Source: Symbiopectobacterium purcellii (lineage in GTDB: Bacteria; Pseudomonadota; Gammaproteobacteria; Enterobacterales; Enterobacteriaceae). From it: a DNA stretch of 64,000 nt. Below, piece after piece: positions 8,818 to 17,661 of this stretch (its first letter is position 1; each line of letters opens with the position of its first letter). The DNA lies in contig NZ_CP081864.1 of NCBI RefSeq assembly GCF_019797845.1, forward strand, positions 3,720,001-3,784,000, read 5' to 3'. The notes under the pieces are model-generated. The model was not told the origin of the DNA. It worked only from the letters and a program-made list of their open reading frames with translations, and did no database searches. The position numbers and the translations under genes are program-made.

Positions 8818-9111
8818 TTACAATTCCCCTGGTGCAGCGCAAAAATATTTCACCAGCAGGAAATAACCCGCATGTAAATACGCCACATCAATAACCACTG
8901 CCTTTTGTAATTTAATAAAGTTATTTATACCAACCCGATTATTATAAAGGGAAAGGAAAATAACGTTATTTCATAACGTGCCTTGCCTTTTATTTCCGTT
9001 TAAAAATAAAGACTTCAACAGCGATAAAAAAATAAATCATGAATATAGACACAAGAAATTAATGCGATACATCGCCGCCATAGCCAACCGACGGCGATGA
9101 TCGTCACGCGC
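8818..9111. other. Promoter region of cdaR with 14-bp palindrome
   Basis: AT-rich gap between pyk and cdaR. It contains the perfect palindrome AAATAACGTTATTT at 8958-8971 and a GC-rich inverted repeat (CATCGCCG...CGGCGATG, about 9069-9099) at the 3' side of pyk that may act as a terminator. The gap size suggests cdaR has its own promoter. Confidence 0.45.
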
Positions 9112-10554
9112 TTATTCCACGATGCAAATACGACAGGTATTGGTACTGCCAATTTGTCCGACGCTGTCACCCTGCGTCAAAATGACGCGGTCACCGGTCA
9201 CAATCGCGCCGCGCGCTTTCAGCAGTGCGATGGCATCCTGCGCCGCGCCCAGCCCTTCGGCACGGCCGTTGAACGGCAAGGGCGTAACGCCGCGATACAG
9301 CGCAACCTGATTCAGCGTTTCGGCATGACGCGATAGCGCATAAATCGGCAAACGGGAGCTAATGCGAGACATCATGCGGGCAGTGCGACCTGACTCCGTC
9401 ATCGCGATCACGGCTTTAACCCCCTGCAAATGGTTAGCCGCATACATCGCAGACATCGATGCCATCTCTTCAACATTGGTAAACTGCACGTCGAGGCGGT
9501 GTTTCGAGGTGGTGATGCTCGGGCTACGCTCAGCCCCCAGGCACACGTTCGCCATCGCCGCTACCGCTTGCGCCGGATAGCTGCCTGCGGCAGTTTCCGC
9601 CGATAGCATGACCGCATCGGTGCCGTCCAACACCGCATTGGCAACGTCCATTACTTCAGCACGGGTCGGCATCGGGCTGGAAATCATCGATTCCATCATT
9701 TGCGTCGCAGTGATCACCACGCGATTCAACTGACGCGAGCGCTGAATCAGGCGCTTCTGGACGCCCACTAGCGCGGCATCACCAATTTCTACGCCCAAAT
9801 CGCCCCGTGCAACCATGATGACGTCCGCCGCCAGGATCATATCATCCATGTTTTCTGGCGTGGCAACGGTTTCTGCGCGCTCCACCTTGGCAACAATGGC
9901 CGCCTGACAGCCCGCTTCGCGCGCCAAACGACGCGCATAGCGTAAATCGTCCCCGGTGCGTGGAAACGAGACCGCCAGAAAATCTACCTTCATTCTGGCT
10001 GCCAGCAGAATATCTGCCTTGTCTTTTTCCGTCAGCGCTTCGGCTGAAAGCCCACCGCCGAGCTTGTTGACGCCTTTATTATTGGAAAGGATTCCGCCTA
10101 CGGTGACGGCGGTGATGATTTTTTCGCCCTCAATGCGCACGACACGCAGTTGAATACGGCCATCGTCCAGCAACAGAATATCGCCTGGCACCACATCACG
10201 CGGCAGCGCCTTATAATCGATGCCAACCTGAGTATTATCGCCCAGGCCTTTTTCCAACAAGGCATCAAGAATAAAGGTATCTCCAACATGCAGAAATACT
10301 TTACCTTCTTTAAAGGTTGATACCCGAATTTTCGGCCCTTGCAAATCGCCCAAAATAGCCACTGACTTACCCAAACGCTGGGCAATAGCACGAACCTGTT
10401 CCGCACGCGCAATATGATCGTCTGCCGCACCGTGCGAGAAATTAAAGCGGACTACGTTAGCACCCGCGCTAATTATTTTTTCCAGATTATTATCGCGATC
10501 GGTTGCCGGGCCGAGAGTAGCAACAATCTTGGTGCGCCGAAGTGTTTCAGTCAT
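9112..10554 (-). CDS. Pyruvate kinase (PykA-like, type II)
   Basis: A 480-residue glycolytic enzyme converting phosphoenolpyruvate and ADP to pyruvate and ATP. Length and sequence resemble E. coli PykA (480 residues): the start [19 protein letters not shown], the catalytic-lysine strand IVAKVERAE, the signature TATQMMESM and [10 protein letters not shown] are all present. It follows the glycerate kinase gene by 30 bases on the same strand. In this setting it probably drains the 2-phosphoglycerate made from glycerate (via enolase) to pyruvate, and is likely a second copy beside housekeeping pyk genes elsewhere. AGGGA lies before the ATG at 10554. All expected motifs are intact. Confidence 0.93.
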   Translation of the reverse strand: MTETLRRTKIVATLGPATDRDNNLEKIISAGANVVRFNFSHGAADDHIARAEQVRAIAQRLGKSVAILGDLQGPKIRVSTFKEGKVFLHVGDTFILDALLEKGLGDNTQVGIDYKALPRDVVPGDILLLDDGRIQLRVVRIEGEKIITAVTVGGILSNNKGVNKLGGGLSAEALTEKDKADILLAARMKVDFLAVSFPRTGDDLRYARRLAREAGCQAAIVAKVERAETVATPENMDDMILAADVIMVARGDLGVEIGDAALVGVQKRLIQRSRQLNRVVITATQMMESMISSPMPTRAEVMDVANAVLDGTDAVMLSAETAAGSYPAQAVAAMANVCLGAERSPSITTSKHRLDVQFTNVEEMASMSAMYAANHLQGVKAVIAMTESGRTARMMSRISSRLPIYALSRHAETLNQVALYRGVTPLPFNGRAEGLGAAQDAIALLKARGAIVTGDRVILTQGDSVGQIGSTNTCRICIVE

Positions 10555-10584
10555 ATTTTTTCCCTTTTTATTACTGGCGCTTAA

Positions 10585-11737
10585 TTATGCCGCCGCTTTT
10601 TTCAACAGGCGGCCAATATTCTCGCACGCACGTTCCATATTAATCGGGCCATCTTTCAGCAGCGCTTCAATATTGTCTGCGCGCGGAATAATGCCGAAAA
10701 TGGTGTCGATGCCTTCGCCGTACAGCGCTTCAACACCTTCGCCAACGCAGCCGGATACTGCAATAACCGGTACGCCCTGTGCTTTGGCGGTTCTGGCAAC
10801 GCCGTAAGGGGTTTTACCGAACTTGGTTTGGTAATCGATACGCCCTTCGCCAGTAAAGCAGAAATCCGCACCGGCCAGTTTGTCACTCAGCCCGCTGAAT
10901 TCGACGACAATATCAATGCCTCTACGCAGTGTGCATTGGGTGAAAGCCATCAGCCCCGCGCCCAGACCGCCCGCCGCGCCGGCACCCGGCACAGTGGCAA
11001 TCTCTTTGCCCAACTGATTGCGGATCACCGCCGCGTAATGCGCCAGATTGTTATCCAACTGTGCGACCATCTCCGGCGTTGCCCCTTTCTGTGGGCCGAA
11101 AATCGCTGATGCCCCCTGCTCGCCGCACAGTGGGTTGGTGACATCACAGGCAACCTGAATATCCACCTGTGCCAGGCGGCTATCCAACCCGGAAAGATCG
11201 ATATGATGCAAACGATCCAGCGCGCCGCCGCCGCGCGGCAGCGTGTTGCCCGCTTCATCATAAAAACGCACGCCCAGCGCTTCTGCCATGCCTGCGCCAC
11301 CATCATTGGTTGCGCTGCCACCGATGCCCAGAATGATTTTCTTGATGCCTTTGTCCAGGCAGGCGCGGATCAGTTCACCGGTGCCGTAGGTGGTGGTCAC
11401 CAACGGGTTTTTGGTGTCGCGGTTAACAAATTGAATACCGCTGGCAGACGCCATTTCAATCACGGCAATCTCGCCGTTCCCCATGATGCCGTAGCTGGCC
11501 TCAATCGTTTCTCCCAACGGCCCGGTCGCGTTTAACGCATACAGCGTGCCTTCGGTCGCATCAATCAGCGACTGGGTGGTGCCTTCGCCGCCATCCGCCA
11601 TCCGCCATGGGAACGTGCACGAAATTCGCTTCGGGGAATACCTTACGCAACCCTTTTTCCATCGCGTTACACACTTCTTTCGCCGTCATGCTCTCTTTAA
11701 ATGAATCGGGCGCTAATACAAACGTTTCTTGTTTCAT
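10585..11737 (-). pseudogene. garK: Glycerate kinase (GarK/GlxK family), broken by a 7-bp repeat frameshift
   Basis: The 5' frame starts at the ATG at 11737 (MKQETFVLAPDSFKESMTAK...VPMADGG) and the 3' frame continues EGTTQSLIDATEG to the end at 10585. They join at three tandem copies of ATGGCGG (11588-11608, minus strand), where family members need two. Removing one 7-bp unit restores a 381-residue protein, exactly the length of E. coli GarK/GlxK. The enzyme phosphorylates glycerate to 2-phosphoglycerate. As read, translation stops about a dozen residues after the repeat. The rest of the protein looks fully conserved, so the lesion is recent, reversible by slippage, or a read error. It lies in the operon GntP permease - garK - pyk. 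Confidence 0.9.
11588..11608 (-). repeat. Three tandem 7-bp repeats (ATGGCGG) in garK
   Basis: The plus strand reads CCGCCAT three times without interruption. Two copies encode the family-conserved MADGG-E sequence; the third shifts the frame by one. Short tandem repeats of this kind expand and contract by slipped-strand mispairing. Confidence 0.9.
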
Positions 11738-11753
11738 TGTGGGTTGCCTCAAA

Positions 11754-13067
11754 CTAAAGAATAAAGCCGTACAGCACGGTAGCGACAAGGGTCATGGTGC
11801 CACCGACAATCGCTTCGTAGGGCAGCAGGCCCATACGCTGTCTGATGGTCATGTTCATGCTCTGCGCTGTGACGTGGAAATAGTTGCCCTGCGGCAAGGA
11901 GTCGATAACGGTCGCCCCGGTGTGTACCATGACCGCAGAGGCAATCGGCGCAATGCCGATAGTGGCGATAGCATTACCGAAGGTTCCGGTCGCCAGAATG
12001 GTCCCGGTGGAGGTGGACGCCGTGGCTGCCGCCATCAAAATACCGGAGATAGGTGCCAGGAAGGTGCCGGAAATACCCATGATGTCAATCAGTTGTACCA
12101 CCTGGGCAGACAGGTTGGAGGCAGCGATCAGGCCTGCAATTGCACCCGCACCAATCAGGATAAGCACGGTCGCAGTCATTTTTTCCAGACCGGAAGCGGT
12201 ATAGGCAATCACCTTGTGCTTTTGCCCCATGGCAATCAGACCGACGATACCGGCGATCGGCAATACATACAGGGCATCCAGCTTGAACGCGGTCAGCGCG
12301 CTGATGTGAAAAATGGAACCAATCGGGTTAATCATCAATAAGATAACGGCAACCGCTGGCGCGACGATGGCTTTACCCAACGTGGGGTAGGTTTTGTCAT
12401 TCTTCGCGCTCTGGGTGCCGTAGGCAGCGGCGGCTTCTTCACCACTTACCATGATCCCTTTATTTTTCAACATTGAGGCGACAACGACAGTAATAATCAA
12501 CCCGAATACGGCAGGAATAAAACCGGCGATCATCACATCGCTTAAATTCAGGTGAAAACCGTTTGCTGCGGCAATAGTATTGGGGTTCGGCGATATAATA
12601 TTCCCAGCTTTACCGCCGCCGGAAAGCGCCAGTAATAATGCCAGTTTGGAAATACCCATTTTATTACCCACCGATAACGCAATGGGTGCAACAATTAATA
12701 CGGCAACGGGGATAAATACGCCCACCGCAGTGATGATCATGGTGGCCAGTGCCAGCGCTAAAATCGCTTTGCTCTCCCCCATCTTCCTCACAATGGCCTG
12801 AGCGATGGTTTCTGCCGCGCCCGATTCCATCATCACGCCAGCCAGTACCCCCGCAGCCAGCACGCGGATCACCGTACCCATCACACTCTGCGTGCCAGAT
12901 GTCAGCAGGCCGATGGTCTGTTCAAGATTACCACCGCCGATCACCGCACCGAGAATGGCGCCGAGGAACAAGGAATACACCGGATTAATTTTTTTCAGGA
13001 TGAGCGCAATGGCAATGAAAAGACCAATCAACGCCCCGTACCATGCCAAGGGTTCTATGGTATGCAT
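11754..13067 (-). CDS. GntP-family permease, probable glycerate transporter
   Basis: A 437-residue inner-membrane transporter of the gluconate:H+ symporter family, with about twelve hydrophobic helices and the conserved stretches LALSGGGKAGNIISPNPNT and ATASTSTGTILATGTFG. First gene of the minus-strand operon, 16 bases before garK, followed by pyruvate kinase and the CdaR regulator. Family members carry gluconate, idonate, glycerate or related hydroxy acids; the neighbouring glycerate kinase makes D-glycerate the best guess. AGAGG lies before the ATG at 13067. Substrate assignment rests on context only. Confidence 0.85.
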   Translation of the reverse strand: MHTIEPLAWYGALIGLFIAIALILKKINPVYSLFLGAILGAVIGGGNLEQTIGLLTSGTQSVMGTVIRVLAAGVLAGVMMESGAAETIAQAIVRKMGESKAILALALATMIITAVGVFIPVAVLIVAPIALSVGNKMGISKLALLLALSGGGKAGNIISPNPNTIAAANGFHLNLSDVMIAGFIPAVFGLIITVVVASMLKNKGIMVSGEEAAAAYGTQSAKNDKTYPTLGKAIVAPAVAVILLMINPIGSIFHISALTAFKLDALYVLPIAGIVGLIAMGQKHKVIAYTASGLEKMTATVLILIGAGAIAGLIAASNLSAQVVQLIDIMGISGTFLAPISGILMAAATASTSTGTILATGTFGNAIATIGIAPIASAVMVHTGATVIDSLPQGNYFHVTAQSMNMTIRQRMGLLPYEAIVGGTMTLVATVLYGFIL

Positions 13068-13562
13068 AATGAGACCTCTTATATTTTATATGTCTTCGAC
13101 AATAGGGTGCTAATGCAAATACATTCCTGGTGGAATCTGCATTATTTAATGTGGTAATAAATTACGCCGTTCTAAATAGCTTTCTTTGGGAAGAAATCAG
13201 AACCGATAAATAATTCCTTATCACATGCTCTTATGGATTGAAAATTATTCTATGACTTGGCAATAAAATAACCTATGTGTCGCAACACGAAAAAACTGGG
13301 CATTTGTATAAATATTTTTGTGTCGCAGAACAAGAAAGCGAGAGGTTTATCACATTGCAGGGGAGAAGAGCCGCATTCCTGCGGCTGAAGTTCCTTTTCG
13401 GTATGTCCGGGTTTCCCGGCGAATCATGACGAGGGGCGCCCCGGCGGCTTACGCCGCTACGACCCCATCGCCGCACTTCACCTAACAACGCACTGCGTCA
13501 GCGGTCTGGGCCGCATCCCTGCGGCTTAGCGTGGCGTCATCCGAGACCTCAATACCACGCGG
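13068..13562. other. Intergenic region between gntP-type permease and lysA
   Basis: The half near 13068-13330 is AT-rich and must carry the permease promoter. The other half (13340-13560) is GC-rich and full of hairpins and holds the 3' side of lysA. No credible ORF is seen. Confidence 0.6.
13370..13525. repeat. Palindrome-rich intergenic element
   Basis: Two near-identical hairpins, GCCGCATTCCTGCGGC (13370-13385) and GCCGCATCCCTGCGGC (13510-13525), begin exactly 140 bp apart. They enclose further inverted repeats (CCGGGTTTCCCGG, GGGGCGCCCC, GCGGCTTACGCCGC). It resembles a REP/BIME-type or MITE-like intergenic repeat and may also terminate lysA transcription. Confidence 0.55.
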
Positions 13563-14825
13563 TTACAGCGCTTCAAGCGCCAGCAATTCTTCGATGGTTT
13601 GGCGGCGGCGAACCAGGCGTGCTTCACCGTTTTCGAACAACACTTCCGGCAGCAGGGGGCGGCTGTTGTAGTTGGAAGACATAGAGGCACCGTAAGCCCC
13701 GGTGTCGTGGAACACCAGATAATCGCCGACCTGAACCGCAGGTAACGCCACCGTTTCCACGCCGCCGCCAGCCTGTTGCGTAAACACATCACCGGATTCA
13801 CACAATGGCCCTGCCACTACCGTATCGCGCAACGTTGCGCCAGCGAGAGAACGCTCATCTGCCGGCAACAACGAAATGTGGTGATAGCTACCGTACATGG
13901 CGGGGCGCATCAAATCGTTAAACCCGGCATCCACCAACACGAAGTGACGGCTACCCATATTTTTGACGGCGCGCACCTGCGCCACTAAGACGCCAGATTC
14001 CGCCACCAGAAAACGTCCCGGTTCGATTTCCAGCGTTACGGGGTGACCAAGGTGCGTCTCAATACGCTGACGCGCTGCGTGCCACAGGCCAAAGTAGTGC
14101 TCAGTATCAATAACCGGTTCACCCACGCGATAAGGAATGGAAAGCCCGCCGCCTGCGGAAATGGCCTTAACATCCTGACCAAACTCAACCACCTGACGCA
14201 CCATGGCATCACACACTTGCTCCAGATGGCCGTAGTCCACGCCGGAACCGATATGCATATGAATGCCGACCAGCTTCAGGGAGTAGCGTTGGATTTGTGC
14301 CAACGCCAGCGGTAAATCGGCATACCAGATACCGTGTTTGCTGTTCTCACCGCCGGTGTTGGTTTTCTGGCTATGGCCGTGACCAAACCCCGGATTGACG
14401 CGTAACCACACCGGGTGACCCGGCTGGGCTGCCCCCAGTTGCGCCAGCATATCCACTGAACCGGCATTAACCGGAATATTCAGTTCCACCACACGTGCCA
14501 GCGTCGGCGTGTCCAGCATGTCAGCGGTGAACACAATCTCATGATCTGCCGTACCCGGCACAAACCCGGCCACCAGAGCACGCTCAATTTCCCCCAGCGA
14601 TACCGAATCCACTTTTACACCTTGTGCCCGCATCAGACGCAGAATATGGGTGTTGGAGCAGGCTTTTTGCGCAAAACGGATGGTGTCAAACTGACGGAGC
14701 TGTGCGATACGCGCCACAATGGTGTGCGCATCATACGCCCACACCGGGCATCCAAAACGAGCAGGTAATTCACGCAGGCTATGCGCGTTAAGCGCATGGG
14801 TAAGGTCATTCAGATCGTGCGGCAT
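13563..14825 (-). CDS. lysA: Diaminopimelate decarboxylase
   Basis: A 420-residue PLP enzyme catalysing the last step of lysine synthesis, meso-diaminopimelate to L-lysine plus CO2. The PLP lysine is in FAQKACSN (Lys54); HMHIGSGVDY, the SAGGGLS loop and the C-terminal GPLCESGDVF cysteine motif are present. The sequence is very close to E. coli LysA, also 420 residues, when the start is the ATG at 14825 (MPHDLNDLTH) rather than the upstream in-frame codon at 14861. In E. coli lysA is divergent from and activated by adjacent lysR. Here lysR is 4.3 kb away across an ABC importer operon, but a probable LysR-type site remains at 14910-14926. Confidence 0.96.
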   Translation of the reverse strand: MPHDLNDLTHALNAHSLRELPARFGCPVWAYDAHTIVARIAQLRQFDTIRFAQKACSNTHILRLMRAQGVKVDSVSLGEIERALVAGFVPGTADHEIVFTADMLDTPTLARVVELNIPVNAGSVDMLAQLGAAQPGHPVWLRVNPGFGHGHSQKTNTGGENSKHGIWYADLPLALAQIQRYSLKLVGIHMHIGSGVDYGHLEQVCDAMVRQVVEFGQDVKAISAGGGLSIPYRVGEPVIDTEHYFGLWHAARQRIETHLGHPVTLEIEPGRFLVAESGVLVAQVRAVKNMGSRHFVLVDAGFNDLMRPAMYGSYHHISLLPADERSLAGATLRDTVVAGPLCESGDVFTQQAGGGVETVALPAVQVGDYLVFHDTGAYGASMSSNYNSRPLLPEVLFENGEARLVRRRQTIEELLALEAL

Positions 14826-14909
14826 AGGGTTTCCGTGCAACAAAAAGGGAGCAATGACCACACGGTAACGGGCTACACCGATTTAAACAAATATCGTTTT
14901 TCGCATACT

Positions 14910-14926
14910 CTATTCATACATGATAT
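14910..14926. promoter_or_regulatory. Putative LysR-type site upstream of lysA (copy A)
   Basis: CTATTCATACATGATAT, with the palindromic core TCAT-N2-ATGA, about 85 bp upstream of the lysA ATG. It matches the sequence at 19137-19153 before lysR at 15 of 17 positions, suggesting both derive from one ancestral lysA-lysR intergenic operator. Confidence 0.5.
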
Positions 14927-14933
14927 GGATTGG

Positions 14934-15926
14934 CTAAGCCACTTCACGCAGCGCGTCAGCCGTAATATGCACGCCCACCATACTGCCCGCACGGTACAAA
15001 TCGCCCGGTGCACGATTCAGTACATCCACAGCCAGCTCTACGCCATTCACCACGATACGGTATCGCACCACGTTCCCTAACAGGCTGTGGTTAAGGATCT
15101 TCCCAGCAATGCCCTGTTCAGGCACACCCAGCGTGATGGATTCAGGGCGAAGTGCCACCTGACCGGTGAAGTGTTCTCCCGTTAACTGTTGTGCCTGCGC
15201 GGCACTTAGCAGGTTATAGCTGCCGATAAAACTGGCGGCAAACAGATTGGCAGGCTGGGTATACAGCGATACCGCATCGCCATCCTGTACAATTTCCCCG
15301 TTGTTCATCAGCACGATACGATCGGAGAGCGTCAGCGCCTCTTCCTGATCGTGGGTAACAAAGATGGCCGTCAGGTTCAGTTCACGCTGAATGCGACGGA
15401 TTTGTTCACGCAGGTGGCGACGAATACGGGCATCCAGCGCGGAAAGCGGCTCGTCCAGTAACAGCAAACGTGGGCGCGTCACCAACGAACGCGCCAGCGC
15501 CACACGCTGACACTGACCGCCAGAAAGCTGATGTGGATAACGGTGGGCAAATTCATTCAATTCCACCAGCGCCAGCACCTCGGCCACCCGCTGGCGAATC
15601 TCCCCTGCGCCGAGCTTCTGCATTTTTAACCCAAACGCCACGTTCCCTTCTGCCGTCATATTGGGGAACAGCGCATAGTTCTGGAACACCATGCCAATGC
15701 CGCGCTTTTGCGGAGATACCGGCACAATATCCTGCCCCTGTAATAAGATCTGTCCGCTGTCCACGGGCGTCAGACCAGCCAGACAGCGCAACAGCGTCGA
15801 TTTGCCGCAGCCACTCGGCCCCAGCAGGGTAACAAACTCCCCCTCTGCCGCTGAGAAATCGATATTGTGAAACACCTTGGTTGGACCATAGTGTTTATTA
15901 AGCTGTTTTACATCAAGATAGGGCAT
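14934..15926 (-). CDS. ABC transporter ATP-binding protein (spermidine/iron/thiamine-type importer)
   Basis: A 330-residue ATPase. Walker A is GPSGCGKST (36-44), the Q-loop lies in VFQNYALFPNMT, the signature motif is LSGGQCQRV, Walker B is LLLLDEPLSALD and the switch His is in VTHDQEEA. A C-terminal TOBE-like domain follows. It belongs to the PotA/FbpC/ThiQ-like group that powers uptake of polyamines, ferric iron, thiamine or phosphonates. Last gene of a minus-strand operon: binding protein, two permeases, ATPase. The ATG at 15926 is one base from the ancestral stop of the preceding permease, indicating coupling. Substrate unknown. Confidence 0.9.
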   Translation of the reverse strand: MPYLDVKQLNKHYGPTKVFHNIDFSAAEGEFVTLLGPSGCGKSTLLRCLAGLTPVDSGQILLQGQDIVPVSPQKRGIGMVFQNYALFPNMTAEGNVAFGLKMQKLGAGEIRQRVAEVLALVELNEFAHRYPHQLSGGQCQRVALARSLVTRPRLLLLDEPLSALDARIRRHLREQIRRIQRELNLTAIFVTHDQEEALTLSDRIVLMNNGEIVQDGDAVSLYTQPANLFAASFIGSYNLLSAAQAQQLTGEHFTGQVALRPESITLGVPEQGIAGKILNHSLLGNVVRYRIVVNGVELAVDVLNRAPGDLYRAGSMVGVHITADALREVA

Positions 15927-15960
15927 ATCAGGATTTCTCCCGGTTAAGGATATTGGCCAG

Positions 15961-16713
15961 TCAGGTCACCAGCAGCACGACGAGGAAATAGGAGATCACC
16001 AGCGCACTGGTAAAGTGCCCGCTGTCATTACGTTTGTTGTAGAGATACACCTGCAACGTTTCAAAGCGGGTGCCTACCAGCAGGTTGGCAAACACAAACT
16101 CGCCAATCAGGAAAGAGAACGAAAGCAATACCGCGATCATCACGCCTTTACGCAAATTAGGCAGCACCACCCACAGCGCCGCTTGCCAGGTACTGGCACC
16201 CAATAAATGCGCCGCATCGAGCAGCTCTTTGAGGTTAATCGCCTGAATGTTGTTGGAAATGGCGCGATAGATAAAAGGCAGCGCAATAGCAAAGTAGCAG
16301 CCGATCAAAATCCAGGGCGTGCCGGTAATCGCGAGTGGGCCTGAGGAATAGAGCTGCAACAATCCGACAGAAGAGACCACCGGTGGCACCGAGAACGGCA
16401 GCAAAATCAGCACGTTCATCACCCCATCCAAACGCGGAAACCACCAGGCGATGACAAACATCGCGGGCAACACCAGCAGCAGTGAAAACAGCAGTGCGCC
16501 AAAACAGATCAGCAGCGAATGGCCCAGTGCCACCAAAAACCGGCCGTCGCCCCACAGGGCAATAAACCACTTTAGCGTCACGCCGTTGGGCAGAATGGTG
16601 GCGCCCCACTCTGTCGCCAGCGCATAGCCCAAGGTGGCGAGCAGTGGCAACAGCAGAATCAGCAGCACCAGTAATACCACCGTCTGATGGTAGCGCCGTT
16701 CAAAGGATGACAT
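15961..16713 (-). CDS. ABC transporter inner-membrane permease 2 (C-terminus cut by a TGA)
   Basis: A 250-residue permease with about six membrane spans. The EAA-type cytoplasmic loop is at DAAHLLGASTWQAALWVVLP, as in PotC/FbpB-class permeases. The frame ends at TGA (15961-15963) after FLVVLLVT. Reading through gives LANILNREKS and a second TGA at 15928-15930, one base before the ATPase start, so the ancestral protein was probably 261 residues with Trp (TGG) at the stop position. The loss removes only the last 11 residues after the final helix and may be tolerated. GGAGG precedes the ATG at 16713. Confidence 0.85.
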   Translation of the reverse strand: MSSFERRYHQTVVLLVLLILLLPLLATLGYALATEWGATILPNGVTLKWFIALWGDGRFLVALGHSLLICFGALLFSLLLVLPAMFVIAWWFPRLDGVMNVLILLPFSVPPVVSSVGLLQLYSSGPLAITGTPWILIGCYFAIALPFIYRAISNNIQAINLKELLDAAHLLGASTWQAALWVVLPNLRKGVMIAVLLSFSFLIGEFVFANLLVGTRFETLQVYLYNKRNDSGHFTSALVISYFLVVLLVT

Positions 16714-16733
16714 GGCAGCCTCCGGTCAGGGGA

Positions 16734-17576
16734 TTACGGCGCAGCATGGAGATAACTCCGCCGCAGCAACCACTGGTGGACAACGGTAATCAGCGCCATC
16801 AGCAGTACCAGCAGCACGGAAAGCGCACTGCCAAGATTAGGATCCAGGGTGATATCCCCAGCAACCAGCGCGGCAATACGTATCGGCACCACGTTGAAGT
16901 TACCCGTTGTGAGCGCGTAAATAGTGGCGTAAGCCCCGAGCGCATTGGCAAGCAGAATAACAAAGGTGCCGAGCAGCGCGGGGGTCAACACTGGAATGCC
17001 GATGTGCAGCCAGAAGCGCCAGCGTGGTGCGCCCAGCAACGCCGCCGACTCTTGCCATTCCGTGCGCAGCCCGTCAAACGCGGGATAGAGCAACAATATC
17101 CCCAGAGGGATCTGAAAATAGGTGTATATCAGGATCAAGCCGTCGCGGGAGTAAATGTTGAACCCCTCGATCACGCCATATTTTTTCAGCAATAAGGTAA
17201 AAAAACCGTTCAGCCCCACCATAATCACGAAGGCAAAGGCCAGCGGAACACCCGCAAAGTTGCTGGTCATATTGGCAAAGGACAACACGAAGCGTTGCAA
17301 ACGCCCCGTCCCCAGTTGGCGCAACGAGTAGCCGCCAATCAGGGCGATAATGACGCCATAGAAGCTGGACCAAAACGAGATATACAGTGAAAAACGGATC
17401 GCCTGAAGATAAAACGGCGAAGAAAGGATATCGGTATAGTTCGCCAGCCCCCACGCCTCTTCCGTTTGGCTGTAAAAGCTGTTCACCAGGATCCAGATAA
17501 GTGGTGCTATCTGGAACGCAAAAAAGACGGCAAAAAACGGCAACAGGATCCCTGCAACCAGCCAGTTTTTTCTCAC
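16734..17576 (-). CDS. ABC transporter inner-membrane permease 1
   Basis: A 280-residue polytopic protein with six hydrophobic spans and the EAA-type loop ESAALLGAPRWRFWLHIGIP, characteristic of binding-protein-dependent permeases of the PotB/FbpB class. It pairs with the next gene to form the transmembrane channel. Start is GTG at 17576, with GGAGG seven bases upstream. It lies between the solute-binding protein gene (85-base gap) and permease 2 (20 bases). No lesion seen. Confidence 0.9.
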   Translation of the reverse strand: MRKNWLVAGILLPFFAVFFAFQIAPLIWILVNSFYSQTEEAWGLANYTDILSSPFYLQAIRFSLYISFWSSFYGVIIALIGGYSLRQLGTGRLQRFVLSFANMTSNFAGVPLAFAFVIMVGLNGFFTLLLKKYGVIEGFNIYSRDGLILIYTYFQIPLGILLLYPAFDGLRTEWQESAALLGAPRWRFWLHIGIPVLTPALLGTFVILLANALGAYATIYALTTGNFNVVPIRIAALVAGDITLDPNLGSALSVLLVLLMALITVVHQWLLRRSYLHAAP

Positions 17577-17661
17577 GCGTTATCCTCCCTCTGCGGCGTG
17601 GACCAATACGGCCTGTGCGCCTCCTCTCCGTATCCGGACAGGCTGCGCACAGGAACAGGCT

